This document shows positions 22,191 to 31,620 of a DNA stretch of 64,000 nucleotides, in pieces. The stretch is taken from NCBI RefSeq assembly GCF_002288925.2, contig NW_022097999.1, forward strand, positions 15,350,654 to 15,414,653. Reading direction: 5' to 3'. A program made the position numbers and the translations under genes. The stretch is from Delphinapterus leucas. Taxonomy: Eukaryota > Chordata > Mammalia > Artiodactyla > Monodontidae. The notes under the pieces were generated by a model. The model made no database searches, was not told the DNA's origin, and saw nothing but the letters and a program-made list of their open reading frames with translations. Within the stretch, counting starts at the first letter, position 1, and each line of letters starts with the position of its first letter.

Positions 22191-22774
22191 GGGGTGTTTT
22201 ATATGCAGCAGGCGTGGAGCCCGCACCACAGACCCACACCTATTGATTCTCACTAAAGCTCTTCACGTGGCAGGTCACTGCTGGTTAAATCTGTGTGGAA
22301 AATAGGTTTTGAGGGAGGAGTACCTTGTGATCTGGAAAACCAAATTGGGGTGGAGGGCTGCAAAAGGGGGAGTGGGGAGAGAGAGATGCTTCATCTCAAT
22401 AGGGCTCTTGAGAGCCCCTACACATCACCCCATCTATGGGTTCATTCTGGTCGCAATTTATTTATTTTTATTTTGGGGTCATATCCGCTTGCAGAGGCAG
22501 GCACGATTGTTTGGGTAAACACTGTTTCAAAAGATTCCAAATAGAAAGCTTCATTTTCCTTGATTTAACAATAAATATCCATCCAGCCTCTACCTATGAC
22601 TGTGAGGAAGGCAGGAGACAGAATAACCGTCAGCCACTAAGTAAGCGTCAATATTGAAAGACGCATCTCTAGGTGATTAATTAGGATCAGTGGCCAAAAG
22701 AAACACAGGACAGCCCTCTTATAAAAACGGGAAAGGATACTGCCAATGAAAATGATTCTAGCAGACGTGCCTCC
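22191..22774. other. Unassigned sequence
   Basis: About 580 bases, partly AT-rich (22,450-22,480); no gene or repeat recognised. Confidence 0.4.
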
Positions 22775-22860
22775 TTCTGATTCCTGGGTGAGTTACTGCC
22801 CCTTTCGGGGTCTCAGTTTCATTCTCTATCACCTAATGGCCTGCGATTCTCAGAATGGGT
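22775..22860 (+). mobile_element. MIR fragment (weak)
   Basis: 'gggtgagttactgccccttt' near 22787 followed by 'ctcagtttcattctcta' resembles the forward MIR core. Confidence 0.5.
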
Positions 22861-23149
22861 TTCCCAGGGGTTCCTCAGGAGACACCCAAATGGAGGGGGA
22901 GGGGCGGAGGGGGGACCAGCCCCCAATGCCTGCTTCAACAGGGCAGCTCCCTTTTGAGTTATTCTGGAGACACCGAGGCTCCATGGTGAACTTTCTTTGA
23001 GGTCTGTGACTACAAGTAAGTTGAATGTCACTGGGCTAAGTCATCACAGCTTCTTTCAGATTGATCCCAGCACCCTGTCTCTTAATCACTGCCTGAAGTC
23101 ACTGCGTATACTGCCCCAGACAGCCACAAGATATCACGCCGGAAGGGGG

Positions 23150-23310
23150 CTTGGGGGAGCAGCTGGTCCTCTCCTTCATTTTACAATGAGTGACTGAGGC
23201 CCAGAGAGGGTAAGGGACTTACCCAAGGTTCATAATGAGTTTGTAAGTAGAGCAGGATTAAAACTCAGACTCCCGTCTTGAAATGCTATGTCTTTCCACT
23301 CCACCTTGGC
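23150..23310 (-). mobile_element. MIR SINE
   Basis: 'ttcattttacaatgagtgac' near 23175, then 'cccagagagggtaagggact' and 'tacccaagg', is the reverse-complement core. Confidence 0.8.
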
Positions 23311-23329
23311 ACCACTGGGCCACGTAGGA

Positions 23330-23550
23330 CAGCATGCTTTGATGGTAAAAGCTTAGTGCGAGGGCAGGTCACTGCCCAGTTACAGACCCAGCTGTGCCAC
23401 TGATCGACTGTGTGACACTCAGCCTCCCAGGCTCCTGTCTCACCATCCTTAAAACAGGAATGATTTTCATACATAACCCGTAGGGCTGTCGCAAGGATTC
23501 AGCAAGACAGTATATGTCATGTATTCTCAATAAATTCTAGCTCTCTTAGG
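23330..23550 (+). mobile_element. MIR SINE, nearly full length
   Basis: 'cagctgtgccactgatcgac' near 23390, 'tgtgtgacactcagcctccc', 'ggctgtcgcaaggattcagc' near 23485, and a 3' end at 'tctcaataaattct' near 23524. It lies head-to-head with the preceding minus-strand MIR. Confidence 0.8.
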
Positions 23551-24034
23551 GCCAGAACCTGGGGCGGGGACAGGCACACAAAATAAAGTGGATCCTTCTG
23601 ATGGGCTTGGTGCAGGAAGCATAAGGTCCTAGTGTCCACAGCCCCTCCTCCATCAGCAGCAGCAAACTGACCACCACCCCTGTTTCCCTGGTCACCTCTA
23701 CTGGGGACACCGAGAGGAAGAGGAATGGGACCCAGTGAGACGCTATCACATTGTGTCTCTCCAAAGTCAAGAACGAATCATCCTCTTGAACTTTCTAGTT
23801 TCTCCTGACCCCATGTTAATTTCTAGCTCCAAATAAAATGATGTATCTTCAGTATCAGGAAAAGGCTGAAGAGTTATTTCAGGTTGGCACACGGTCCGCC
23901 TGATGAGATCGGATCCACTCATTTGCGGAGTCGGGGAAATCAAGATGCGGGAAGAGCCTCGTCTCAGACCATCTGAGATACTGCAGAAGAAAACGATGAT
24001 CTCTTTAAAAGTAAAACTGGCAGCTCTGCCTCTG
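23551..24034. other. Unassigned sequence
   Basis: About 480 bases. A minus-strand 106-codon ORF (23,767-24,087) runs into a MIR and is not credible as a gene. Confidence 0.4.
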
Positions 24035-24145
24035 TTGTGAGGGAGGAACCAAGGCCCAGAGAGGTTGAGTGATTTGGCCCATGTCACACAGCCATAGAGG
24101 CCTTTGATAAAAGAGACAGAGTGAGAGCCAGATCTCCTGACCTCA
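24035..24145 (-). mobile_element. MIR SINE
   Basis: 'ggcccagagaggttgagtga' near 24053 followed by 'tttggcccatgtcacacagc' is the reverse-complement MIR core. Confidence 0.8.
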
Positions 24146-24163
24146 TGGCTCTGCTGGCACTTG

Positions 24164-24184
24164 GAGGGGGCGGGGGGGGGGGGG
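24164..24184. repeat. Poly-G tract
   Basis: Near-continuous G run ('ggggcgggggggggggggg'). Its length may be unreliable. Confidence 0.85.
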
Positions 24185-24574
24185 CAAGAGATGGGAGGGG
24201 AGTTTGAGTGTGAAAATGACTATTCATAACTCTGAGTGTAAGTAGCTGTGAGAGCGTGAGCCTCTGAGGGAGAGGGAAAAGGCTGTGGGGCATCTGACGT
24301 GCCACCTGCCCTTGGGCTGTGAGCGGATCAGTGTGAACAGGTGTAAGCAAGAGGGCTGTGAGCGGGGAGTGAGTGAATGAGTGAGAGGAAATCCGAGTGC
24401 TGGAGAGAGAACAAGAGGAGGAAAAACATTTGGGCCGTTTTCAAATTCCCACAGTCAAATAAATCAAAACAGATTGTTCTGAGACAAAGAGGCCATTTCA
24501 AACCACATCCTTTACACCAAAATAGACCCTCCGTGGTCCACGTGACGCTTTCTCACAACCAATAATAACGGCGA
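24185..24574. other. Unassigned sequence
   Basis: This holds a short 'gagtgagtgaatgagtgaga' run near 24367. No gene or named repeat seen. Confidence 0.4.
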
Positions 24575-24745
24575 CAGCAATGTTCACAGTCATAGTTAGG
24601 ATTCTTGAGCGGCCATGATGAGCAGGTGTGATCAATGCCCACTTTCCAGATCAGGCCACTGAGGCTTGGAGAGGGTAAGTCACGTGGTCCCTACACCTCC
24701 CTGCCCAGGTGATTCCCGGAATCAGGAAGCCTGGTGCACAGCGGA
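24575..24745 (-). mobile_element. MIR SINE
   Basis: 'cccactttccagatcaggcc' near 24638 then 'actgaggcttggagagggta' and 'agtcacgtgg' is reverse-complement MIR. Confidence 0.75.
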
Positions 24746-25289
24746 GATGCAACCAGCAAGTGTCACCTGGAGGCGCCAGATGTTCCTGAGAACTGTCCCC
24801 TTGAGGCAGGGCCACTCTGGCTGCTGCAAGCAGTATGGAGAAGCAAGGCACCAAGGAGCAAGCAGGGAGTGAAGACGGAATGTTCCTAGCTGCCCCACGG
24901 GGCAAAGCAGATGCCCGTCTGTGCAGGAGTGCCTGGCGCCATGATGGTCACTATTAGCTACTAAGGAACTGTGCCCATCGCCTCACCTGGACGCCTGGCC
25001 CTGACCAGCCAGAGGAAGGCCCTGCCCTTCCATGCCAGCTGGGGCCCGATGCACAGGACTGGGCCAGAGAGGAGGGCACCTCCAGGGCTCCAGAGAACAG
25101 GTCTCCCATCTCCCACCTCAACCTCAGCAAAGGGAACTTGGGTCCAGGCGGCCACGTCTCAGTAACCGCCGAGTCTCCGCTGCCGGTGGGCCTGAGGGGA
25201 CAGCACCAGGCCTGCTGTGGGGAGGAGGCAAGTGTAGCTCTGCCAAAGCAGCCACGGCCACCAGGCACGCCGTGCGTTTTCTCCTCGTA
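24746..25289. other. Unassigned GC-rich sequence
   Basis: About 540 bases. Several overlapping ORFs on both strands (up to 162 codons, 24,954-25,442 minus) reflect low stop density rather than a gene. Confidence 0.4.
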
Positions 25290-25440
25290 AACTAGTCCCA
25301 ACCCCCAAACAACCCTATGACGTGCTGTCACTCTCCTCGCTTCACAAATGAGTAAACCGAGGCTCGGAGAGACTAAATCACTCGCCCAAGGTCTCCAAAA
25401 CTGCAAGGGTACGCACAGTCCGCACTGAACCCAGCCTGAC
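25290..25440 (-). mobile_element. MIR SINE
   Basis: 'cttcacaaatgagtaaaccg' near 25340, then 'aggctcggagagactaaatc' and 'actcgcccaaggtc', is reverse-complement MIR. Confidence 0.8.
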
Positions 25441-25739
25441 AAGGAGACCTTGCTCCTTCTACCTCATCCATCACTCACCCGCAAAGCCCTTCTCTCTGAC
25501 GGAGGTTGGGAGTCCCAGAGCGCAGCGTTTTGTTACGAGTTTCAAAGGCAAATCCCAACAAACAACCCGAAACAGAAGGGGAGAGAGGTGTGCACTCTCC
25601 CAAGGGGGCAGCCGCCGCTCACCCCCTGCCTGCTGTTGCCACGTAGGGGCCTATTTGTCAAGGAAGGAAGAAATCTAGAGTTTTATGCTACATCTCTTTT
25701 TCAACTGGTTAGAATCCTCTGTTTTGTTAACAGAATTTA
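25441..25739. other. Unassigned sequence
   Basis: About 300 bases; nothing recognised. Confidence 0.4.
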
Positions 25740-26345
25740 AAATTTTGAAATATATATACACAAAAGTACATAGGTCTGAAATGTACAACTCCATGAATAG
25801 TCACAAACTGGACACACCTGTGAAACCACCAAGCAGAATAAGAAAAGAAAGAGACCAGCACCCAGAAGCCCCTCATGCTTCCTTCCGGGCCCTCCCCAAC
25901 CTCTGCCCAAACGGAATCACTATCGTGACTTTTAACACCATAGCTTCACTTCGCCGACTCTGAACTTTATATAAGTAGAATCATTCTGTGTAGATAGAAT
26001 TCTGTATAAATAGAATCATTCGCCTTCACCTCTGCTGTCTTTTGCTCAACATCAGGGTTCTGAGATTCCCCCCAGATTGCCATCAGCAGCTGGGGCTCAT
26101 TCATTCTCTGCTGTGTGGTACTCCCGTATCCATTCTACCACGTATAGACATTTGGGTTGTTTCCAGGCCTCTCATAGAGAATGAAGCTACGGACATTCTT
26201 ACACATGCCTCTTGGGGAGCACATGTACGCTTCTCTGTTGGAAAGAGTGGAATTGTTGGGTCATACGGTATGTGTATGTCTTAGTTACATTTCCCAACGT
26301 TTTAATGTTCGGTCAGTTTCACGTTTTAAACATTGTGCACATTAA
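25740..26345 (-). mobile_element. L1M 3'-UTR remnant, minus strand
   Basis: 'gtacaactccatgaatagtc' near 25783, 'gacatttgggttgtttccag' near 26147 and 'gaattgttgggtcatacggt' near 26251 are the reverse complement of older L1M 3' sequence. No coding frame survives. Confidence 0.75.
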
Positions 26346-26570
26346 ACAAAATGCATCTGTAGCTTGGATCTGGCCTGCAGGCCACCACGTTGCACCTTTG
26401 GCCTGTGTGCTTCATTCATTTTAGCCACTGGCCAGACCATCTTGCTTGGTGCCTCACAAATTCATATGATACAGTGGGGAAAATACTCATAATCCCCTCC
26501 ACCAAACTGCTGAGTGAATGAGGCCTCAGTAGCTATCAATGGCTGTCCTTCCGTGAGTGCTTCTCCATGA

Positions 26571-26800
26571 CAGCGGTCCCCAGCCTTTGTGGCACCAGGG
26601 ACCGGTTTCGTGGAAGACAATTTTTTCCACAGATAGTGTCGGGGGGATGGTTCAGGCGGTGATGCGAGCGACGGGGAGCGGTGGGTAGCGGCAGGTGCAG
26701 CTTCGCTCGCTCGCCCGTCGCTCACCTCCTGCTGTGCGTCCCGATTCCTAACAGGCTACGGGCCGGTACTGGTCCACGGCCTGGGGGTTGGGGACCCCTG
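26571..26800. mobile_element. Complete non-autonomous hAT-type DNA transposon
   Basis: The 230-bp element has terminal inverted repeats: left 'cagcggtccccagcc' and right 'ggttggggacccctg', which pair with two mismatches. The flanking 8-mers 'ctccatga' (26563-26570) and 'ctctaaga' (26801-26808) agree at 6 of 8 positions, as expected for an old hAT 8-bp target duplication. The interior 'accagggaccggtttcgtgg' belongs to a repeat family found across mammals, but I cannot name the subfamily. It encodes no transposase. The centre is CpG-rich ('cgctcgctcgcccgtcgctc'). Confidence 0.8.
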
Positions 26801-26808
26801 CTCTAAGA

Positions 26809-26955
26809 GGACGAAATTACATTGAAATCACTTGAGCAGTCTCTTCAAAATACACATGCCCAGCACTGCACTAGTACCAACCAGACTTCCTGAGGATGTG
26901 GACAGCCAAGCATGATTATTTTGAAATGTAGCCCAATTAAGAACCACTGTCTGAG
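26809..26955 (+). mobile_element. MER5A-type hAT fragment
   Basis: 'tacattgaaatcacttgagc' near 26819 decays from the MER5 'attagaatcacctggggagc' block, and the right end 'ttaagaaccactgtctg' near 26938 is the MER5 terminus. Its left end is probably displaced by the hAT insertion before it. Confidence 0.6.
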
Positions 26956-27329
26956 GTCATAGAGCACAAAGCCAGTGACGGCGGAGCGCCCAGGTTCCCA
27001 GTGGCTAGGCTCTACCTAGCACCCCAGGGTTCCCCAAATCTACCCTGTGGGCTAGCACTGCACCCTCCTGCAACTGTAACAGACATCAATAATTGATCTT
27101 GGCACTCCTTCCTGCTGAGCCCGAATTACCCAGCCTCATCTACCTTTCATCAGGCCCTACCAATTGATCAGGGTTGGCATTTGAGATGAAATGCATTTGC
27201 CACACCTGCTATTCAGTGTTGGCCCCCGGAAACCCTTGCCATTTTCTCAAGTGGCTCAGCCTTCTTATTCCCAGGATGGGTAAGAAACAGAGAAAGGACC
27301 AAACCCAAGCCTGGCCCCATTCTTTAGCT
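26956..27329. other. Unassigned sequence
   Basis: About 370 bases; nothing recognised. Confidence 0.4.
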
Positions 27330-27545
27330 TATTTGACTCTGATTCCCACGCCAACCCTACGATGCTTGCCTTGACGATAATGTATGTCTGCCCTGGGGTG
27401 TTTTTGTTGGTTTGGGGTTTTGTCTACAGGTTTTATGGGTGGCAAACAAGCCCAGAGAGGGCTAGTGTCTTGCCCCAGGGGAACTTGAACCATCTCCCCA
27501 TTTCTAATTCAGGGCTCTTTCACTCTACTCCAGGGGGCCTCTCAC
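27330..27545 (-). mobile_element. MIR SINE (diverged)
   Basis: 'gcccagagagggctagtgtc' near 27450 and 'ttgccccaggggaacttgaa' near 27470 are reverse-complement MIR; a T/G-rich insertion lies near 27,395-27,430. Confidence 0.6.
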
Positions 27546-27734
27546 AACCCGTTAGGAACTACTAGAAAAGCCAGAAACACGATGGTAACCTCATTCATCT
27601 CAAACCAATCACATCTGGTTCACTTCTCCCCGCTGAGCAGTAAACAGTGGAGACAGCACCCAGGCTGGCTGCAGGCTGGGATCTCAGCTCAGACAAGGCC
27701 GCGGCCAAGAGCTGGTGAGAAGTCATTCTCACGC

Positions 27735-28140
27735 TGATCCCTGGGCTCTAAGAAAGAGATTTTCCTTAATGAGGCTGAGATTGGTGATCCGACATCACTA
27801 AAAATTGCCCTTTTCCAAAGCGATTATCCACACAAACCCAGGGAGGGGCTCCAACGTGGAGGTGCTTCCAGCAGCAGCCCAGGGGGGGCCTCTGTGGTCC
27901 CGCCACTTTCTGTCTTTATTAACATTTGCAGAAAAACTCACAGTGTGTTTTGAGGCAAATGAAAACCAAGCAATGTCATTTTCTTCCCTCAACCAGGCCG
28001 CAGGGCTCCTCCTTGCCCTTCTCTCCTCACTCATACTAGAATTTTTTTCTTAAGCTCAAAAAACTAAAAGTTCCCTGACATCTGCAAATCTGCCTTTCAA
28101 GGTCATTTTTAGCCAAAGGCGCCCGAAACCGAGTTCATCG
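27735..28140. promoter_or_regulatory. Candidate conserved regulatory block
   Basis: About 400 bases with no visible repeat, complex and AT-leaning ('gagattttccttaatgaggc' near 27757, 'ctgtctttattaacatttgc' near 27911). It resembles intronic conserved non-coding DNA; this is an inference. Confidence 0.3.
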
Positions 28141-28255
28141 GATTGTGTTACAACGGCTCTCCTCCCTCGGGAACAGCTGTATCTGCACCTCCAAGTCTTT
28201 GCCTTCTATGGGGATTTGGGGCTTCCGGGGGCGGCAGAGGAAGGCACCCAGCCTG

Positions 28256-28291
28256 CCCGTCCACATCCACGTCCATGTCCACATCCACATC
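28256..28291. repeat. (CCACAT)n hexanucleotide repeat
   Basis: About six imperfect units read 'tccacatccacgtccatgtc' and onward. The minus-strand Met-Trp-Thr-Trp ORF here is an artefact of the repeat. Confidence 0.85.
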
Positions 28292-28544
28292 AGGAAGTGA
28301 AGGCAAGACCAGAAACGGCTGCAGCGTTTGGGAGATTTCTGGCTACTCCCAGAGGGCGCAGGACTAACGCAACGGGAAAAAGGACCCAAGGGCAGCTCAA
28401 AATGTGAGGAGTTCCTATTCCTGCACACACTTCTCTCCAAACTTCTGGGGACTTGTGTTCATGGCGGGGGTCCGACTCGGTTACTCAGCCTCCCACCAAC
28501 CTGCACTGCTGTTACCTAGTTTCACGTGGAACGGAAAGAAGTAT

Positions 28545-28665
28545 CAAGGCTTTACCAGCCCGAGGTCACACATGCCAGAAAGTGGCAGGGCCAGAATCCA
28601 CCCATGATGGCCTGACCCCAGGCCCGGGCTCTAACCACTGCCCCATGAGGCTCTCTTCCCATTAC
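28545..28665 (-). mobile_element. MIR fragment
   Basis: 'gcccgaggtcacacatgcca' near 28558 and 'gggctctaaccactgcccca' near 28626 are the reverse-complement MIR core and tRNA-like end. Confidence 0.8.
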
Positions 28666-29491
28666 CTACTGAACTGACCAGAATGCACTTTGCCCTAATC
28701 CCGTCCCCCCTCCTCCCAAAGATACAGTCATCTGCTGCCTTCAACAACACGCTTATTTCCAGCAAGGCTCTGGGTGACACCTCAAGGCCCAGGTTCAGGG
28801 CCCAGCAAAACCCATCCAAGTGCACACATGTGTACGCGTACATGCGACATCAACTCCTGAATTCCTTGTTGGGGGGAAAAAGTGCTGCTTCTGTTCACAG
28901 CCTCCTGTTAACTGGCAGGAGAGACAAGACTACAGATGTGAGCTAGGAAGATGGCCCGCCACTCCTCATGGCGGGGCTCTTAAGGACAATGTTCTCTCAA
29001 GAACCTCTAGGTACCGAGGCAAAGACAGTCTCAGAGAATCAGGCGGCATCAGGAGTGTGAGGGCCGGGAGCCCCGCCAGGACCCGGCAAGAAAGCATCTC
29101 TGGCAAAGGGTAACTTTGTATGGCAGGGAAGGAGGGCGATGTGGGTACTGGAGAGGCTGTGACCCCATCACTCTCTGTGTGGTAGCAGTACCAAGCCTGA
29201 GTCACCCACATAAGGGGCAGGGGATCCTCCAGGTGAGACCAAGAGAGCAGAAGCTCCGCGTCCTCAGAAGGAGGGGCCGAGGGGGCCTGAGACTTGGGAG
29301 AAGCTTGGGAGGTGAGAAGAGTAAGCGAGAGGGCCCAGCCTGAGTCAGGGACCCAGGAGAGAGCTCCTCCTGGTGGGTATGGCTCAGGGGCTTCAAGACC
29401 GGAAAACACTGCTGTGCAGTACTGGACTGGATGGTTACACACCCTCTGGATGTACCACCCTCCACCTCAAGTCTTCAGTAAAAGTCTAGTA
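28666..29491. other. Unassigned sequence
   Basis: About 820 bases. A minus-strand 158-codon ORF (28,966-29,442) has no recognisable domain and no splice framing. Confidence 0.4.
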
Positions 29492-29577
29492 CAGTCATCC
29501 CTCGAGACTAATTACAGGGCCTCCATGGATAGCAAAATCCACTGATGCTCAAGTCCCTCATATAAAATGGTATAGTA

Positions 29578-29864
29578 GGGGCTTCCCTGGTGGCGCAGTG
29601 GTTAAGAATCCGCCTGTCAATTCAGGGGACACGGGTTCGAGCCCTGGTCCGGGAAGATCCCACATGCCGCGGAGTAACTAAGCCCGTGCGTCACAACTAC
29701 TGAGCCTGCGTGCCTAGAGCCCGTGCTCTGCAACAAGAGAAGCCACCGCAACGAGAAGCCCGCGCACCGCAACGAAAAGTAGCCCCCGCTCGCCGCAACT
29801 AGAGAAAGGCCGCATGCCGCAGTGAAGACCCAACGCAGCCAAACGTAAATAAATTTATTTTTAA
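29578..29864 (+). mobile_element. CHR-type SINE inside MER2
   Basis: It starts 'gggcttccctggtggcgcag' and ends in an A/T-rich tail. The 14-bp duplication 'aaaatggtatagta' (29564-29577) / 'aaaatggtgtagta' (29865-29878) has one mismatch. The flanking MER2 reads through when the SINE is removed. Confidence 0.95.
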
Positions 29865-30027
29865 AAAATGGTGTAGTATTTGCATATAACTTACACCCAT
29901 CCTCCTGTATCCTTGGCATCTCCAGATGACTTATAACACCTACTACAATGTAAATGCTATGTAAATAGTTGCTGGAGTGTGGCAAATTCAAGTTTTGCTT
30001 TTTTGGAACTTTCTGAAATTTTTATTT

Positions 30028-30505
30028 ATTTATTTTTTTAAATTTATTTTTATTTATTTATTTATTTATTTATTTATTTTTGGCTGTGTTGGGTCTTCGT
30101 TTCGTGCGAGGGCTCTCTCTAGTTGCGGCAAGCGGGGGCCACTCTTCATCGCGGTGCGGGGGCCACTCTTCATCCCGGTGCACAGGCCTTTCACTATCGC
30201 GGCCTCTCTCGTTGCGGGGCAAAGGCTCCAGACGCGCAGGCTCAGTAGTTGTGGCTCACGGGCCCAGTTGCTCCACATGCCGTGGAGCAACTGGGCNNNN
30301 NNNNNNNNNNNNNNNNNNNNNNNNNNNNNNNNNNNNNNNNNNNNNNNNNNNNNNNNNNNNNNNNNNNNNNNNNNNNNNNNNNNNNNNNNNNNNNNNCACG
30401 GGCCCAGTTGCTCCACGGCATGTGGGATCTTCCCAGACCAGGGCTCGAATCCATGTACCCTGCATTGGCAGGCAGACTCTCAACCACTGCGCCACCAGGG
30501 AAACC
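30028..30505 (-). mobile_element. CHR-type SINE inside MER2, containing an assembly gap
   Basis: On the minus strand it runs from 'tttccctggtggcgcagtgg' to an A-rich tail (the T-rich 30028-30079). The perfect 15-bp duplication 'ctgaaatttttattt' lies at 30013-30027 and 30506-30520. The interior is broken by 100 Ns and by a fold-back at the left contig edge. Confidence 0.9.
30297..30396. other. Assembly gap (100 N)
   Basis: Exactly 100 Ns, the conventional placeholder for a gap of unknown size. The 20 bases at 30257-30276 and 30397-30416 are identical, so the true gap may be zero or negative. Confidence 0.99.
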
Positions 30506-30779
30506 CTGAAATTTTTATTTTTGAATATTTTCAATCCGCAGTTGGTTGAATCCACCAATGCAAAATCTGTGGATGCTGAGGGCTGTCTGGACACACGATG
30601 GAAGAAAGAAAGAATGAACGAACGCCTACACCAAGCAACACCAGGAGCTCCTTTTCTGCATTCAACAGGTGTCCCAGGCAAAGATCCCCTTACAATGGAA
30701 AAGGTGTGGCCTTGCAATGTTTCAGAAAAACCCTCCCAGTTTCCCACATCCCTCCAACCAACGGGGTGATCTATGGAAT

Positions 30780-30900
30780 TCCATAATCTCAGCACCTCAG
30801 GTCTCCCTTCCATAAAACAGGGATTAAAAATCTCATCACAATCAGACCGTGGGGCATCAAATGAGATCATACATACGGGTCTGCTGGGTACATGGAACAA
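30780..30900 (+). mobile_element. MIR fragment
   Basis: 'gcacctcaggtctcccttcc' near 30792, 'ataaaacagggattaaaaat' and 'catcaaatgagatcatacat' near 30857 suggest forward MIR. Confidence 0.6.
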
Positions 30901-30994
30901 TTCTGCTGCGCTTCTGTAGAGGAAAGGGAATGAAAGAGAGCCGACGTGGCAGGTCACTCCAAACCCAGGACCCAGTGGGTCCCGCTTGTGCTGT

Positions 30995-31110
30995 CCCTTT
31001 TTCTTCCAGATGAGGAAACTGAGGTTCGATTAGGATAAAAAACTTGCCAAGGTCATGCAGCTTGTGAGGGGCAGAGCCAGGATTTGAACTGTGGGATTCA
31101 GAAGTCGGAA
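30995..31110 (-). mobile_element. MIR SINE
   Basis: 'ccagatgaggaaactgaggt' near 31007, 'ttgccaaggtcatgcagctt' near 31044 and 'gggcagagccaggatttgaa' near 31070 are reverse-complement MIR. Confidence 0.85.
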
Positions 31111-31189
31111 TTCCCACTTGCTTACGGCCCTACTCGAATGCCACCTGGACTCTACAGCTGCCTTCAGAACTCCTTCTCGAAGAACATTT

Positions 31190-31620
31190 AACTTTAATCC
31201 CGTACATTCCTCCCCAGCAGACACGCACACAACTTTATTTAAATATATTATCATTATCATTGTTTGGCCAAAAAGATTCCTTATCGGTGAGATCTTTTTC
31301 TCTTTGCACACAAACACACACACGTACCTCTCCAGCAGGTTTGAATAGATCTTTGTGAGTGGTAGGGCTACTTAGCAACAAAATTTGCCCGTTATATCAA
31401 TTCAATTACATAGCAACCACTTTTTTAAGAGCATATTTATTTGAGCTTACTGTGCGGCGAATCATCAGACATTTTCTTTCTTCAAACTCTTTTGGGAAGA
31501 GAAAATGATCAAGTGAAAGGGAGGAAATGTTATGCATATCATCCCAGCTATTGAGAATAATGCTGATGGATTTTCCTCTCGCACTTTTAATTTACTTAAT
31601 ACCCCCGCTTCCATGAACAA
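31190..31620. promoter_or_regulatory. Candidate conserved regulatory block with RFX-like and POU-like words
   Basis: About 430 AT-rich but complex bases without a recognisable repeat. Two RFX-type half sites occur close together ('ttagcaaca' 31372-31380 and 'catagcaacc' 31409-31418), and an octamer-like ATGCATAT lies at 31532-31539. Of the unassigned blocks, this one looks most like an ultra-complex intronic enhancer. Factor binding and conservation are inferred, not shown. Confidence 0.35.

Larger units (their letters stand above)
29492..30589 (+). mobile_element. MER2-like Tigger DNA transposon with two SINE insertions
   Basis: It starts 'cagtcatccctcgagac' right after a TA dinucleotide (29490-29491) and follows MER2 order: 'gatgctcaagtccctcatat' near 29545, 'tttgcatataacttacaccc' near 29879, 'caatgtaaatgctatgtaaa' near 29946, 'ggttggttgaatccaccaat' near 30540. 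It ends 'gagggctgtctg' at 30589, where the second TA has decayed. It is non-autonomous and encodes no transposase. SINEs at 29578-29864 (plus) and 30028-30505 (minus) interrupt it. Confidence 0.85.
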
